Shown here: positions 37,730 through 46,499 of the stretch, piece by piece
Position numbering within the stretch: the stretch's first letter is position 1
Layout of the letters: the number at the start of each line of letters is the position of its first letter
NCBI GenBank assembly: GCA_016708875.1
Contig: JADJFA010000010.1
Span: 198,962-262,961 of the forward strand
Length of the DNA stretch: 64,000 bases
Source: Lewinellaceae bacterium
Lineage (GTDB): Bacteria; Bacteroidota; Bacteroidia; Chitinophagales; Saprospiraceae
Direction of reading: 5' to 3'
The notes under the pieces: generated by a model
Database searches by the model: none
What the model saw: the letters and a program-made list of their open reading frames with translations, nothing else
Told to the model about the DNA's origin: nothing
Program-made: the position numbers and the translations under genes

Positions 37730-39106
37730 TTACTCAAGTTTTTGATTTAAAAATTTAATAGCCCTTTCAAGTACAGGATCTATATTATTCAAATAGTCGG
37801 ACAAAGTTTGTTCAACAAATATATCTGGAATGATGCCGACACCAACAAATTCTGTTCCATCAGGGTAGGTATCTTGTTTGGTGCACACTCGAGCTTGAGC
37901 CCCACCCGGTAAGGAAAAATAATAAGGTTGACCTGTACTGCCAAAGGTTGGGCTACCTATTTTAGTAAAATGTGGCTGTTTGTTAGCATACACCAAAAAG
38001 TCTTCTGCCGCAGAAGCTGTATTATGACCAATCAGCACAACGGTTGGTATTTTTAATCTCTTATGACTGGTTTTTAAGGTCCTGGGTGCGTTTGAAAAAT
38101 CATAGTAGTATTCTCCAATGTAACTCAAATAGGCTTTACGATACTCTGCATTGTTGGTAGTATCCTTAGGATTTGTCATTTCTCCCCATGCTTTGTAAGT
38201 TGCTATGTGGTTTCTGGTTCTGCTCTTAGAGCCATTCACCTTTTTATTTGGAATTAGATATTTAAGGATTTCCAATCCATAATCCCCATTTCCACCACCA
38301 TTATTCCTAAGATCCACAATCAATGCCTTTGCATTATAGAGCTCGGGTAGCTTGGCTATAAATAAGGAGTCAATTGATTTGTCCTGAAATGAATTTAATG
38401 CGAGGTATACAATCTGATTGTCAAGCCATTTTAGGTCAAGCAAGTTATTTGCAGGGTTTTTACTTGGATAAATTGCGGTTTCAGAACATTTCGAATGTTT
38501 AACCACTAATTCAATAATGACATTGTCAGGTTTTTTTATTTTTAAGTTGTATTGTTCCCCTTCAAATCCTTGAAGCATTTCAATTGTTGCAATATCCTCC
38601 AAAACATGATTGGTAGACGAAGAAATATAGGGAGAGACAAATTGGGCTAAATATTCCTTAACAGGAATATTGTTTACTGCTACTATTTCGCTCCCCGGAG
38701 GTATAATATCCTTTTTAGAAAGGTTTATGTGGGTTATAATAGCTTTGTGTTCAATATTTTCTATAAATATTCGGTAATCGCCAAACATTGTTTTTAATAG
38801 TTTGGACTGTATGTTTTCTGGAAATTCAATATTTGTATGTCCATCCTTAAGTATGGCACAGAATTGTTTCATTAATCGATAATACTCATAGTCATTTTCT
38901 GTTTTCTGAACTTTATCAATTAGTGATAAATAGGCACTATCCCATTTTAGTTGATCTACTCTATTTAAATACACAAAATTGTAGTTTACCTCTTGCCAAA
39001 ATTTAGAAAGTCCATAGACTTTTTCGGCAGGGGTTAGGGTGCTTGGCACTTGTCCAAATGTATAAAATGGAAAAAGAATAAGTACGAATATGAGAACTTG
39101 CTTCAT
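37730..39106 (-). CDS. Secreted S41 family peptidase
   Basis: The 458-residue protein has a signal peptide (MKQVLIFVLILFPFYTFG), an N-terminal helical region, and a PDZ-like part (IIPPGSEIVAVNNIPVKEYL). An S41 protease domain follows, with ALIVDLRNNGGGNGDYG and the nucleophile Ser in LIGHNTASAAEDF, then GGAQARVCTKQDTYPDG. It is of the tricorn/interphotoreceptor-type S41 group rather than the Ctp group. It is AT-rich like its neighbour at 36792, suggesting shared origin or transfer. The target is unknown. Confidence 0.9.
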   Translation of the reverse strand: MKQVLIFVLILFPFYTFGQVPSTLTPAEKVYGLSKFWQEVNYNFVYLNRVDQLKWDSAYLSLIDKVQKTENDYEYYRLMKQFCAILKDGHTNIEFPENIQSKLLKTMFGDYRIFIENIEHKAIITHINLSKKDIIPPGSEIVAVNNIPVKEYLAQFVSPYISSSTNHVLEDIATIEMLQGFEGEQYNLKIKKPDNVIIELVVKHSKCSETAIYPSKNPANNLLDLKWLDNQIVYLALNSFQDKSIDSLFIAKLPELYNAKALIVDLRNNGGGNGDYGLEILKYLIPNKKVNGSKSRTRNHIATYKAWGEMTNPKDTTNNAEYRKAYLSYIGEYYYDFSNAPRTLKTSHKRLKIPTVVLIGHNTASAAEDFLVYANKQPHFTKIGSPTFGSTGQPYYFSLPGGAQARVCTKQDTYPDGTEFVGVGIIPDIFVEQTLSDYLNNIDPVLERAIKFLNQKLE

Positions 39107-39292
39107 TGAATATTATTATTTGAAAATGACAAGGTCATTTAACATTGCCACCAATGGCGGGATTTGCTTCAGAAGTTTAGTGCTGCGAAATTCACGCTGC
39201 TGCATTTCATCTGCCCCAAAAATCAACCAACAACCGATACCTCCCCACAGAATGCATTCACCGTCGCAAATTTTTGCCAGACCTTTGCCACC

Positions 39293-40318
39293 ATGAAACG
39301 AAGATGGTTCTTGCACCTCGCTTTTTGGGTTGCGTTTTGGTTTATCTACGCCTACACATACAGCCGCTACGACGGAAATTTGGGTAAATACCTCTTTACC
39401 GAAGGCCTTGAAATGCCTGCCCGGATGCTGGCAACGTATCTTTCGATTTGGTTTTTCGAGCGGTTTTCAGGATTGGGCGGTCAAACGACCTGGCTGGCAT
39501 TTGGCGGGGCTGCTGCGGCTAATTTTGTTGGTGGACTTTTGAACAGGGTGCTGAAATTGGTTTATTTGGTGCCAGTTCATTTCCCCGACTCGACGATTGA
39601 TTTCTGGAGTTATCGGATGATGTACGATGTGTTCGACTGTGTGCTGGCGAGTTGTACGGCCCTTTCGGCGCGGATGTATTTTCGGCAACAGGCGATGCAA
39701 CAGCGCGAAACCCAACTCCGCGCAGAAAAATCGGAGGCCGAATTGCGGGCATTGAAGGGTCAATTGCACCCACATTTTTTGTTCAATACCATCAACAACC
39801 TGTATGCCCTTGCCCGGGTCAAATCCGATAAAACTGCGCCCGTTGCGCTCAAACTCGCACAACTCCTGCGTTATGTGCTGTATGAATCCCAAAAGCCAAA
39901 AGTGCCGCTCGACCAGGAAATTCAGCTCTTAAACGACTATGTTGCGCTCGAAAAATTACGCTTCGACGAGGGACGACTGACCCTAAAAATGGACGTGAGC
40001 CTGGACGAACCCAAGACGGAGATTGCACCATTGCTTTTGCTTCCGTTGATCGAAAATACCTTCAAACATGGTGCGAGCGAACAGCGCGATGAAGCCTTTA
40101 TTGAGGTTTCTATTGTACTGAAAAACAATGTTTTAGAAGCGAAAATTAGAAACAATAAACCCTTCGAAAAAACTGAAAATATACCCGGCATTGGCTTGCA
40201 AAATCTACGCAGACAGTTGGAATTACTCTACCCTGAAAGGCATAAATTGGAGGTCTTGGAGGATGAAAAAGATTTTGAAGTAAGGCTAAGGATATTGCTG
40301 AATCAGGAATCTATATAA
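39293..40318 (+). CDS. LytS-type sensor histidine kinase
   Basis: The 341-residue protein has about four N-terminal membrane helices (LHLAFWVAFWFIYAYTYS onwards). A His_kinase domain carries the phosphorylated His in ALKGQLHPHFLFNTINNL, and the HATPase domain has LLLLPLIENTFKHG and GIGLQNLRRQLELLY. It would autophosphorylate and pass phosphate to the LytTR regulator encoded 53 bases downstream. The ATG at 39293 (MKRRWFLHLAFW) is chosen; the upstream extension is not family-like. The stimulus is unknown. Confidence 0.92.
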   Translation: MKRRWFLHLAFWVAFWFIYAYTYSRYDGNLGKYLFTEGLEMPARMLATYLSIWFFERFSGLGGQTTWLAFGGAAAANFVGGLLNRVLKLVYLVPVHFPDSTIDFWSYRMMYDVFDCVLASCTALSARMYFRQQAMQQRETQLRAEKSEAELRALKGQLHPHFLFNTINNLYALARVKSDKTAPVALKLAQLLRYVLYESQKPKVPLDQEIQLLNDYVALEKLRFDEGRLTLKMDVSLDEPKTEIAPLLLLPLIENTFKHGASEQRDEAFIEVSIVLKNNVLEAKIRNNKPFEKTENIPGIGLQNLRRQLELLYPERHKLEVLEDEKDFEVRLRILLNQESI

Positions 40319-40370
40319 TCCAGGCCGAGATCCAAAAATCGTAATTCGCAAATCCAAAATCGTAAATCAA

Positions 40371-41093
40371 ATGCTTTCTTGCTTAATCGTCGAAGACGAG
40401 CCCCTCGCGGCGGGCATTCTGGAGGACTATGTGCATCAGGTTCCGTGGCTGCGTTTTGTGGGCCGCTGCCCGGATGCATTGGCAGCGGCCGAGGCCTTAC
40501 GTGTGCAAGCAGTAGACGCGCTTTTCCTCGACATTAATTTGCCTGGACTGAAGGGTCTTGATTTTTTGCGCAGCCTCACGCATCCGCCACAGGTCATTCT
40601 GACCACAGCATACCACGAATATGCCATTGAAAGTTACGATCTCGGAGTAGTGGATTATTTGCTGAAACCCATTGATTTTGAACGATTTTTGAAGGCAATT
40701 CAGAAGTTTAAGGTTGCTTCACCCGTCGAAGCCTTCCCGCCTGCCGAGCCTTGGCGGGCAGGGGCGAAGGCGGGCACTCGCCCTTTCCGTTTTTTCAACG
40801 TAAACAAAAAAATGGTGCGGGTGTGGCTGGATGAGATTCAGTACGCAGAGAGCCTCAAAGAATATGTTCGGCTTTGTCTGCCGGGCAAGAAAAATATCGT
40901 GACCAAAATGCAATTGGGTGATCTGGAAAAATCGCTTGACGGAATGGGTTTTGTGCGTACCCATCGCTCATTTTTAGTGGCGCTGCGGCACGTGGAGGCA
41001 TACACCGCCACCGATTTGGTGGTTGACGGCGTGGATTTGCCGATTGGGCGACTGTATCGGGATGCGGTACAGGATATGATTGCAAAATTATAA
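40371..41093 (+). CDS. LytTR family response regulator
   Basis: The 240-residue protein has a receiver domain (LIVEDEPLAAGILEDY, phosphoacceptor Asp in ALFLDINLPG, conserved Thr in ILTTAYHEYA, Lys in YLLKPIDFE). A LytTR DNA-binding domain follows (FFNVNKKMVRVWLDEIQYAE, FVRTHRSFLVALRHVEAY, IPIGRLYRD-like end). It forms a pair with the kinase gene just upstream. The linker (about residues 120-138) is encoded by a GC-rich palindrome at 40731-40771. Confidence 0.93.
   Translation: MLSCLIVEDEPLAAGILEDYVHQVPWLRFVGRCPDALAAAEALRVQAVDALFLDINLPGLKGLDFLRSLTHPPQVILTTAYHEYAIESYDLGVVDYLLKPIDFERFLKAIQKFKVASPVEAFPPAEPWRAGAKAGTRPFRFFNVNKKMVRVWLDEIQYAESLKEYVRLCLPGKKNIVTKMQLGDLEKSLDGMGFVRTHRSFLVALRHVEAYTATDLVVDGVDLPIGRLYRDAVQDMIAKL
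40731..40771. repeat. GC-rich palindrome encoding the response-regulator linker
   Basis: GCCTTC at the left end pairs with GAAGGC at the right, and CCTGCC pairs with GGCAGG inside, with three unpaired positions between. It encodes AFPPAEPWRAGAKAG between receiver and LytTR domains. A related CCTGTCGGCAGG word lies at 5004. Confidence 0.6.
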
Positions 41094-41191
41094 GCAGGCA
41101 TCCGCTGATTTGAAAAACCTCTAAGGTCTTTAGTTATTGCTATCGAAAAAGTGTTTCCTTAGCACCAAAATTTCCACAAACAGATTTCACC

Positions 41192-42070
41192 ATGAAAAAA
41201 CAGACAATTATCACCACAATAACCCTTGCAATAGCTGGCACAGCACTTTCTCTTCTCGCATTGGCCTTTTCTCCAAAGCCAACCGACCCTGAACCAGCCA
41301 TGCCCATGTGCCATGACCCCAACTTGGCCATTGCTGAATTCGCGGCATTTGCTAATGACAAAGATTTTCTGGACGCACACCCTGCCCCCTTGCCTATCGA
41401 GACAGTTCATCAGGGAAAAATGATCGAATTCCCTGTAGCGGGAGGAGCCAATGGAAAAGCTTTTTTGATGAAATCACACGGCAACACCCAAAAATATTTG
41501 CTGCTTTTCCACGAATGGTGGGGCTTGAACGATTACGTCAAAAACGAAACGGCGATGTGGTGCCACAGCTTAGGAATCAATGTTTTAGCCATTGATTTAT
41601 ATGATGGGAAAGTCGCTACAACTGCTGAAGATGCTGGCAATTTAATGAAAGCCAACGATCCCCTCCGCGCTGCTGCGATCATACAGGGCGCGGCCAAATT
41701 TCTAGGCGATGGCGCTGATTTTCGCACCATGGGCTGGTGTTTTGGCGGAGGCTGGTCCTTGCAAGCCGCCTTGTTGTTGAAAGACAAAGCCAAAGGCTGT
41801 GTCATGTTTTACGGAATGCCCGAAAAGGACGTGGAAAAATTGAAAACCCTCGCTTGCGATGCGATATTCATCCATGCCTCACAGGACCAATGGATCAACG
41901 ACCAGGTGGTGGCCGATTTTGAAACAAACATGAAATCCGCCGGAAAAACCCTTGCGGTACACCGCTACGATGCCAACCACGCGTTTGCGAACCCCAGCGG
42001 TCAACGCTACCACGAGCCATCAGCCACAGCATCCCGGACGGTTGTTAGGGCGTATCTTGCGGGGAAATAG
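41192..42070 (+). CDS. Secreted dienelactone hydrolase family protein
   Basis: The 292-residue alpha/beta hydrolase has a signal peptide (IITTITLAIAGTALSLLALA). The nucleophile Cys lies in GWCFGGGWS, followed by the acid Asp region HASQDQWIND and the catalytic His in YDANHAFAN. FHEWWGLNDYVKNE matches the family's oxyanion region. It would hydrolyse small esters or lactones outside the cytoplasm; the substrate is unknown. Confidence 0.9.
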   Translation: MKKQTIITTITLAIAGTALSLLALAFSPKPTDPEPAMPMCHDPNLAIAEFAAFANDKDFLDAHPAPLPIETVHQGKMIEFPVAGGANGKAFLMKSHGNTQKYLLLFHEWWGLNDYVKNETAMWCHSLGINVLAIDLYDGKVATTAEDAGNLMKANDPLRAAAIIQGAAKFLGDGADFRTMGWCFGGGWSLQAALLLKDKAKGCVMFYGMPEKDVEKLKTLACDAIFIHASQDQWINDQVVADFETNMKSAGKTLAVHRYDANHAFANPSGQRYHEPSATASRTVVRAYLAGK

Positions 42071-42081
42071 GGGTATGAGGG

Positions 42082-42166
42082 TTTTGAATTGTTTGAAGCG
42101 TTTGAGAGGTTCGAGTTGCGCTAACAATTCAAACCCTTCAAACGCTTCAAACAACTCAAACCATTC
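42082..42166. repeat. Intergenic word-repeat palindrome
   Basis: TTGTTTGAAGCGTTTGA (42089-42105) pairs exactly with 42138-42154, and the flanks continue the pairing with small gaps. The word TTTGAA or TTTGAG occurs many times. It lies between the hydrolase stop and the ATG at 42172. Confidence 0.82.
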
Positions 42167-42171
42167 CAACT

Positions 42172-43476
42172 ATGTCAACCCATCAAGCAGACGGCGCATA
42201 CTCCCCGCCAGAAGAAGAAGGTGGTGGAGGTCTTGGTAAGTAATTTTTTTTGATTGCCCTCATCACGATTGCCGGCATCGTGGGCTACAAGGCATTTTTC
42301 AGTGATGGCGGAGGTCTGTCGAACCTTTTCCAGGCGCCTAAAGAGGTGAAAATGAACTATGTGCCTTCAGATTTTAACCCCAATCTGGACGAGGAAAAAA
42401 CGCTGCGTATTCTTTCACAGCCAGAAGCCTATAGGCAGGAATTTGACAGGTTGGTGTACGATTTCAACGTCGCACTGCTCTTCCACGTTGCCAACCGGAT
42501 GGCCCTGCCCGATAGCCTGAAACGCCGGCTTGAGCCAGAATACAAGCGTCACCATGAGTACCTCCGAACCTTGTATTTCAACGATTTTGTAGCACTCAAG
42601 GACACCACGGCCAACCTTTACGAGACCTGGTACAGTGACAATTCCAACCAAGCCGTGCAGATTTTCAACGAAGTAGCGGGCAAATACACCTGCTTTTTTG
42701 TGACCCAGGTGATGAGCACACTCCTGCGAGTGAATGGCGGTAAATTTTTTGCAAAAGGCAAAAACGTAGCCACTCCCTGCGACATCGCTATCCACGAAGG
42801 ATTGCAGCCAATGGCGGAGCGGCTAAAAAAGAAGGCCGAAATCATGGATTTCAGCGCCTCGCGCGGATTGCTTAAAGACAAGGTTCGCAAGGGTATCGCT
42901 GAATTGGCCACTTACGAACTCCGCAGTCGTATGGGCATTGACAAAACCTTGCAGTACAAGATTTTTGGCTTTTCTGTCTCCGAGACCGACATACGGGTGG
43001 AAGCCATCAGCGTGATCAAGGCCGGGTTCAAACTCGACCAGTATTTTGACGTGACGCTCAGCCCGAAGCGCGGGACACTCAACATAAAATTGCCAGAACC
43101 GACCATTCTCTCTCACGAAGTTTACCCCCGTGTAGACAAACTGGATGTTGGTTATTTGGCGGGCATCAACGAAAAGGACATGAATGAGCGCTTCAATGAA
43201 CTGCGCCGCCAATTCCGACAGGATGCCCTGGAAAACGAACATGTATTAGACAAAGCCAAAGCCCGTGCCGACTCAGTGATGCAATTGATGTTTGGCCCCA
43301 TCGCCAAATCTATCAACCGGAACTACAAGGTGCAGGTGGTGTTCCAGGATGTTCAAACAGAAATGACAGAGGATGAACTGCGGCGAAGAGGGACAGAAGG
43401 GGTGCCGCCGAAGGTGTCGTCACCGAAGCCAGTGGATGCGCCGGGTAGGAGTAGGGAGAAGGTGTTGGCGAATTAG
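42172..43476 (+). CDS. DUF4230-like membrane-anchored protein, interrupted near 5' end
   Basis: The long open part (42250-43476, 408 aa from a TTG) begins with a membrane anchor (IALITIAGIVGYKAFF). It continues with a mostly helical domain and a region resembling DUF4230 (FGFSVSETDIRVEAISVIKAGFKLDQYFDV, then LSHEVYPRVDKLDVGYLAGINEKDMNE). Upstream in the same frame an ATG at 42172 encodes MSTHQADGAYSPPEEEGGGG, but a TAA at 42241 lies between. Either TAA is a substitution error and the protein has 434 residues, or the gene starts at 42250. Function is unknown. Confidence 0.68.
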
Positions 43477-43499
43477 GGAGCCCGATTGAAACCAAATAA

Positions 43500-43507
43500 T
43501 ACCTTTG
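43500..43507 (+). promoter_or_regulatory. -7 box of the TIR operon
   Basis: TACCTTTG is a perfect TAnnTTTG match, 38 bases before the TIR gene start. No clear TTTG box is seen at the right distance upstream. Confidence 0.5.
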
Positions 43508-43544
43508 CTGTTCTGTTCCACCGCTCAAACCAAATCATATATCT

Positions 43545-44213
43545 ATGGGCTTTGAATACAGTTGTTTCATTAGTTATCGGCATGGAGGATTAACTGAATG
43601 CGTCAAGCGCTTGAAATCTGATATTGAAGCGAGACTAAAAATGGATTCTCCAAAGCCTTTGCCCATTTTCATGGATGAAACTGGGATGAGGGCTGGCGAT
43701 TTACTTGATCCTAAATTGGCAAGAGTGCTTTGCAAAAGCGCCGTCTTCGTTATGGCATACCAGCCTACATATTTTGACAAAAATAGCGTTTGGTGTACTC
43801 AAGAGTTCGTGGCCTTTTTGGGTCATGAGAAAAGGCGATTGGATGAGATAAAAACCAAAAAGCCCAATGCTGCTCTAGATGAATACCACCAAATTATTTC
43901 AGTAGCTTTTAGCGATGACCCAAAGTACAACAAAATCCCAGCGGAAGTGAACAAACGACTCTATGAAAACTGGTCTTCCGATTTTATATCAACGAATTGG
44001 AATGATTTTGTAAAAGAGCAGAAGTACCTTAAATTCGTCAAAACAGTAGTTGACAGGATTAAGAAAATTCAAATTGGTTTATCTCAAGAAGGAATTAAAA
44101 AGCTTGACATTCTGACAGAATGTAATCTACATGGTAGTAATCTACCTCTGCCCGCAGACCCTCAATGCAAAAAATTCATTAAAGAAAACTGGAAACCTAC
44201 ATTCCCAATATGA
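43545..44213 (+). CDS. TIR domain protein, first gene of a four-gene defence-like operon
   Basis: The 222-residue protein has a TIR domain over about residues 1-150: box 1 FEYSCFISYRH, then PIFMDETGMRAGDLL, then AVFVMAYQPTYFDKNSVWCTQEF. Glu87 in WCTQE occupies the place of the catalytic glutamate of NAD-cleaving TIR domains such as SARM1. In bacterial defence systems TIR domains hydrolyse NAD+ or make cyclic ADP-ribose products. The C-terminal 70 residues are not recognised. Its stop overlaps the next gene's start by four bases (ATGA), so both are translated together. The sequence is AT-richer than the flanks. Confidence 0.9.
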   Translation: MGFEYSCFISYRHGGLTECVKRLKSDIEARLKMDSPKPLPIFMDETGMRAGDLLDPKLARVLCKSAVFVMAYQPTYFDKNSVWCTQEFVAFLGHEKRRLDEIKTKKPNAALDEYHQIISVAFSDDPKYNKIPAEVNKRLYENWSSDFISTNWNDFVKEQKYLKFVKTVVDRIKKIQIGLSQEGIKKLDILTECNLHGSNLPLPADPQCKKFIKENWKPTFPI

Positions 44214-46186
44214 AGTCAGAGAGGAACATAAAACAAGGCACAGATAGCAACTTAATTGGCAAGATTGTTACCTTCTATTCTTTTAAAGGTGGGAGCGGAC
44301 GATCCATGTCTTTGGCAAATTTGGCGGTACTTTTTTCGAAGCAGAGTGGTGGTAAAAAGGTGTTGATGATAGATTGGGATTTGGAAGCTCCGGGATTGCA
44401 CGAATTTTTCAAAGGCAAGATTAATGAGACTGATTTGCGTGAAAAACAAGGTGTTATTGAACTTTTCGAATTAGCCAAACAAAAACTCCCTGATAACTTC
44501 TCAGATGACTTAGTGAGCCGAAAAAAAGCCATCAGCCTGATTGAAAAGTATTTTGACAAAAACCTCATACGCTTGCAGACTTCAGAGCATTTGGAACTGT
44601 TGCAAGCTGGAAAACCCGACCCAGAATACGCGGCCTCGGTACAGAAATTTGATTGGCGCGACTTCTTTGATACTCGATACGACTTCTTCTCCGCCCTTGT
44701 AGAATTTTTCAAAAGTCGCTGGGACTATATCCTGATTGACTCTCGAACGGGTCTGACAGATACAGGTGGCATTTGCACTGCCATTCTTCCTGAAGCCCTC
44801 GTTACAGTTTTTACCCCTACACGCCAAGGGTTGAAAGTGACTGAGATGATAGAGCGAGCCTTGTCCTTTCGAAAAGGCGCAGGCGATATGCGTCCGCTTG
44901 TGGTGTACCCGCTTGTGTCGCGGGTGGATGCGAGTGAAGAAGATCGCAATCGAGAGTGGAAAGAAATCTACACACCGTTATTTCAAGACCAATTCAAGCG
45001 ACTTTACGGACTTCCAAAGTGCGATCTGAAACGTTACTTTGGAAAGGTTGAGATACATTATGTGCGCAAGTATGCCTACGGCGAACAGGTAAGCGTTCTT
45101 GAGCCCTACGACCTAAAAAACCGTTTTGAGTTGCCTGCGCGGTATAATGAATTGGCACAAATAATTATCGGGAATTACCTGCCATGGGAAGCTCCTGATT
45201 TGCCTGATATTCCGATGACGGATGCAAACCGAGTAGGTTATTATGCTATAGAACTGAAGAATAATGGTGAATTTAAAAGAGCGGAGACTTACTATCAGAA
45301 AGCGATAGAGATGAACCCGAACCATATACATCATCTGGGTAACTATGCCTTATTCCTTCATGAAACCAAAAAAGACTATGCTGGAGCGGAAGAATATTAT
45401 CGTAAATCACTTGAATTAGACCCAAGCGATGCCACGAATTTGGCCAATTATGCCAATTTTCTCAAGGAAATCAAAAAAGACTATAAAATCGCTGAAGAAT
45501 ATTATCGAAAGGCACTAAAAAAAGCCCCGGACCATGCCAATATTTTGGGCAATTACGCTCTTTTTCTCAAGGAAATCAAAAAAGACTATATAACCGCTGA
45601 AAAATATTATCGAGAGGCACTAGCAATGGCCCCGAACCATGCCAATATTTTGGGCAATTACGCACTCTTTCTTGAGGAAATCAAAAAAGACTATATAACC
45701 GCTGAAGAATATTATCGAAAGGCACTAGAAATAGCCCCGAACCATGCCATTATTTTGGGCAACTATGCCAGTCTTCTCTATGGAATAAAAAAGGATTATG
45801 CTGGCGCTGAAGAATGTTATCGAAAGGCACTGGAAATAGCCCCTAATGAAGCCAATAATTTGAGCAACTACGCTCAACTCCTTTTCTGGACTGGCCGCAG
45901 CAAAGAAGCCGAAGAAAAGTAAGCCAAGTTTTGCACTCAATCCCGGAGACCCACAGACCTCCTTCCTGGAGCTTGGTTCTACCGCTATGCTCACATCTCA
46001 AAATGGCGAGAGAAAGCACTAAAAGAGCTCCAAAGACTCCTTGCAGAAGATGCCCGCACACCAGGCTGGAATTTCGAGCCGGACATAGAACTCGCTACCA
46101 AAGCCGGCCATCCTGACCCTGCCATGCTGCGCAAGATAGCGGATGAGCTAACAAGCACAGAATCTGTAACACCTGCAAACAAATGA
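44210..46186 (+). CDS. KGGxGR-variant MinD/ParA-type ATPase with TPR repeats, 3' end frame-shifted
   Basis: An N-terminal SIMIBI ATPase has the altered P-loop KGGSGRS (residues 26-32, Arg where Lys is usual), DWDLEAPG (55-62) and Walker B ILIDSRTG (174-181). Six TPR-like units of 35 residues follow (pattern NYALFL-EIKKDY-AEEYYRKAL). The open frame meets a stop at 45920, but the next 264 bases still encode the expected tail. Three single-base insertions (one near 45920, one in CC at 45965, one in TT at 45974) restore SQVLHSIPETHRPPSLELWF and lead to YRYAHISKWREKALKELQRL, ending at 46186. The corrected length is 659 residues. The ATPase-TPR probably senses a signal and controls the TIR effector (inference). 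Confidence 0.85.
45238..45900 (+). repeat. 105-bp tandem TPR-coding units
   Basis: Six units of 105 bases plus a partial one encode 35-residue TPRs. Units three to five are nearly identical at the DNA level, sharing AAATCAAAAAAGACTAT and GAATATTATCGAAAGGCACT, which indicates recent duplication or gene conversion. Confidence 0.85.
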
Positions 46187-46189
46187 GTC

Positions 46190-46495
46190 ATGAATCAGAA
46201 AGACAATAAAATAAGCCAAGCAGTAAAATCTGCCGCTCAGGAATTTGATCCTGCGGCGAGTGTGGTTTTGTTTGGCTCACGGGCACGCGGTGATGCACGC
46301 GCCGACTCGGACTACGATTTTCTGGTGTTGTTGAAAAAACCGTTTGATTTTCGGCTCAAATCTCAGATACTCGACCGCCTTTACGAAGTCGAACTTGCCA
46401 ACAACTGTGTGCTGGGAGTGATGGTCGAAAACGCGGATCACTGGCAAATGCTTGAAAACACTCCTATTTTTCTGAAGTTCAGCAAGACGGAGTAA
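46190..46495 (+). CDS. MNT-type minimal nucleotidyltransferase
   Basis: The 101-residue protein has the polymerase-beta-type nucleotidyltransferase motif GSRARGDARADSDYDFLVLL, with the two metal-binding Asp residues (D-x-D), and little else. Proteins of this MntA type act as antitoxins by adding AMP to a HEPN partner. Its ATG lies three bases after the corrected stop of the ATPase gene, and the HEPN gene follows after four bases, so all belong to one unit. A tail (NADHWQMLENTPIFLKF) fits the family. Confidence 0.9.
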   Translation: MNQKDNKISQAVKSAAQEFDPAASVVLFGSRARGDARADSDYDFLVLLKKPFDFRLKSQILDRLYEVELANNCVLGVMVENADHWQMLENTPIFLKFSKTE

Positions 46496-46499
46496 CAGT

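Noticed and set aside
42070..42171. A small RNA gene between the hydrolase and DUF4230-like genes
   Set aside because: The inverted repeat is of the same kind as those in other gaps, and no promoter box or terminator tract marks a separate transcript.
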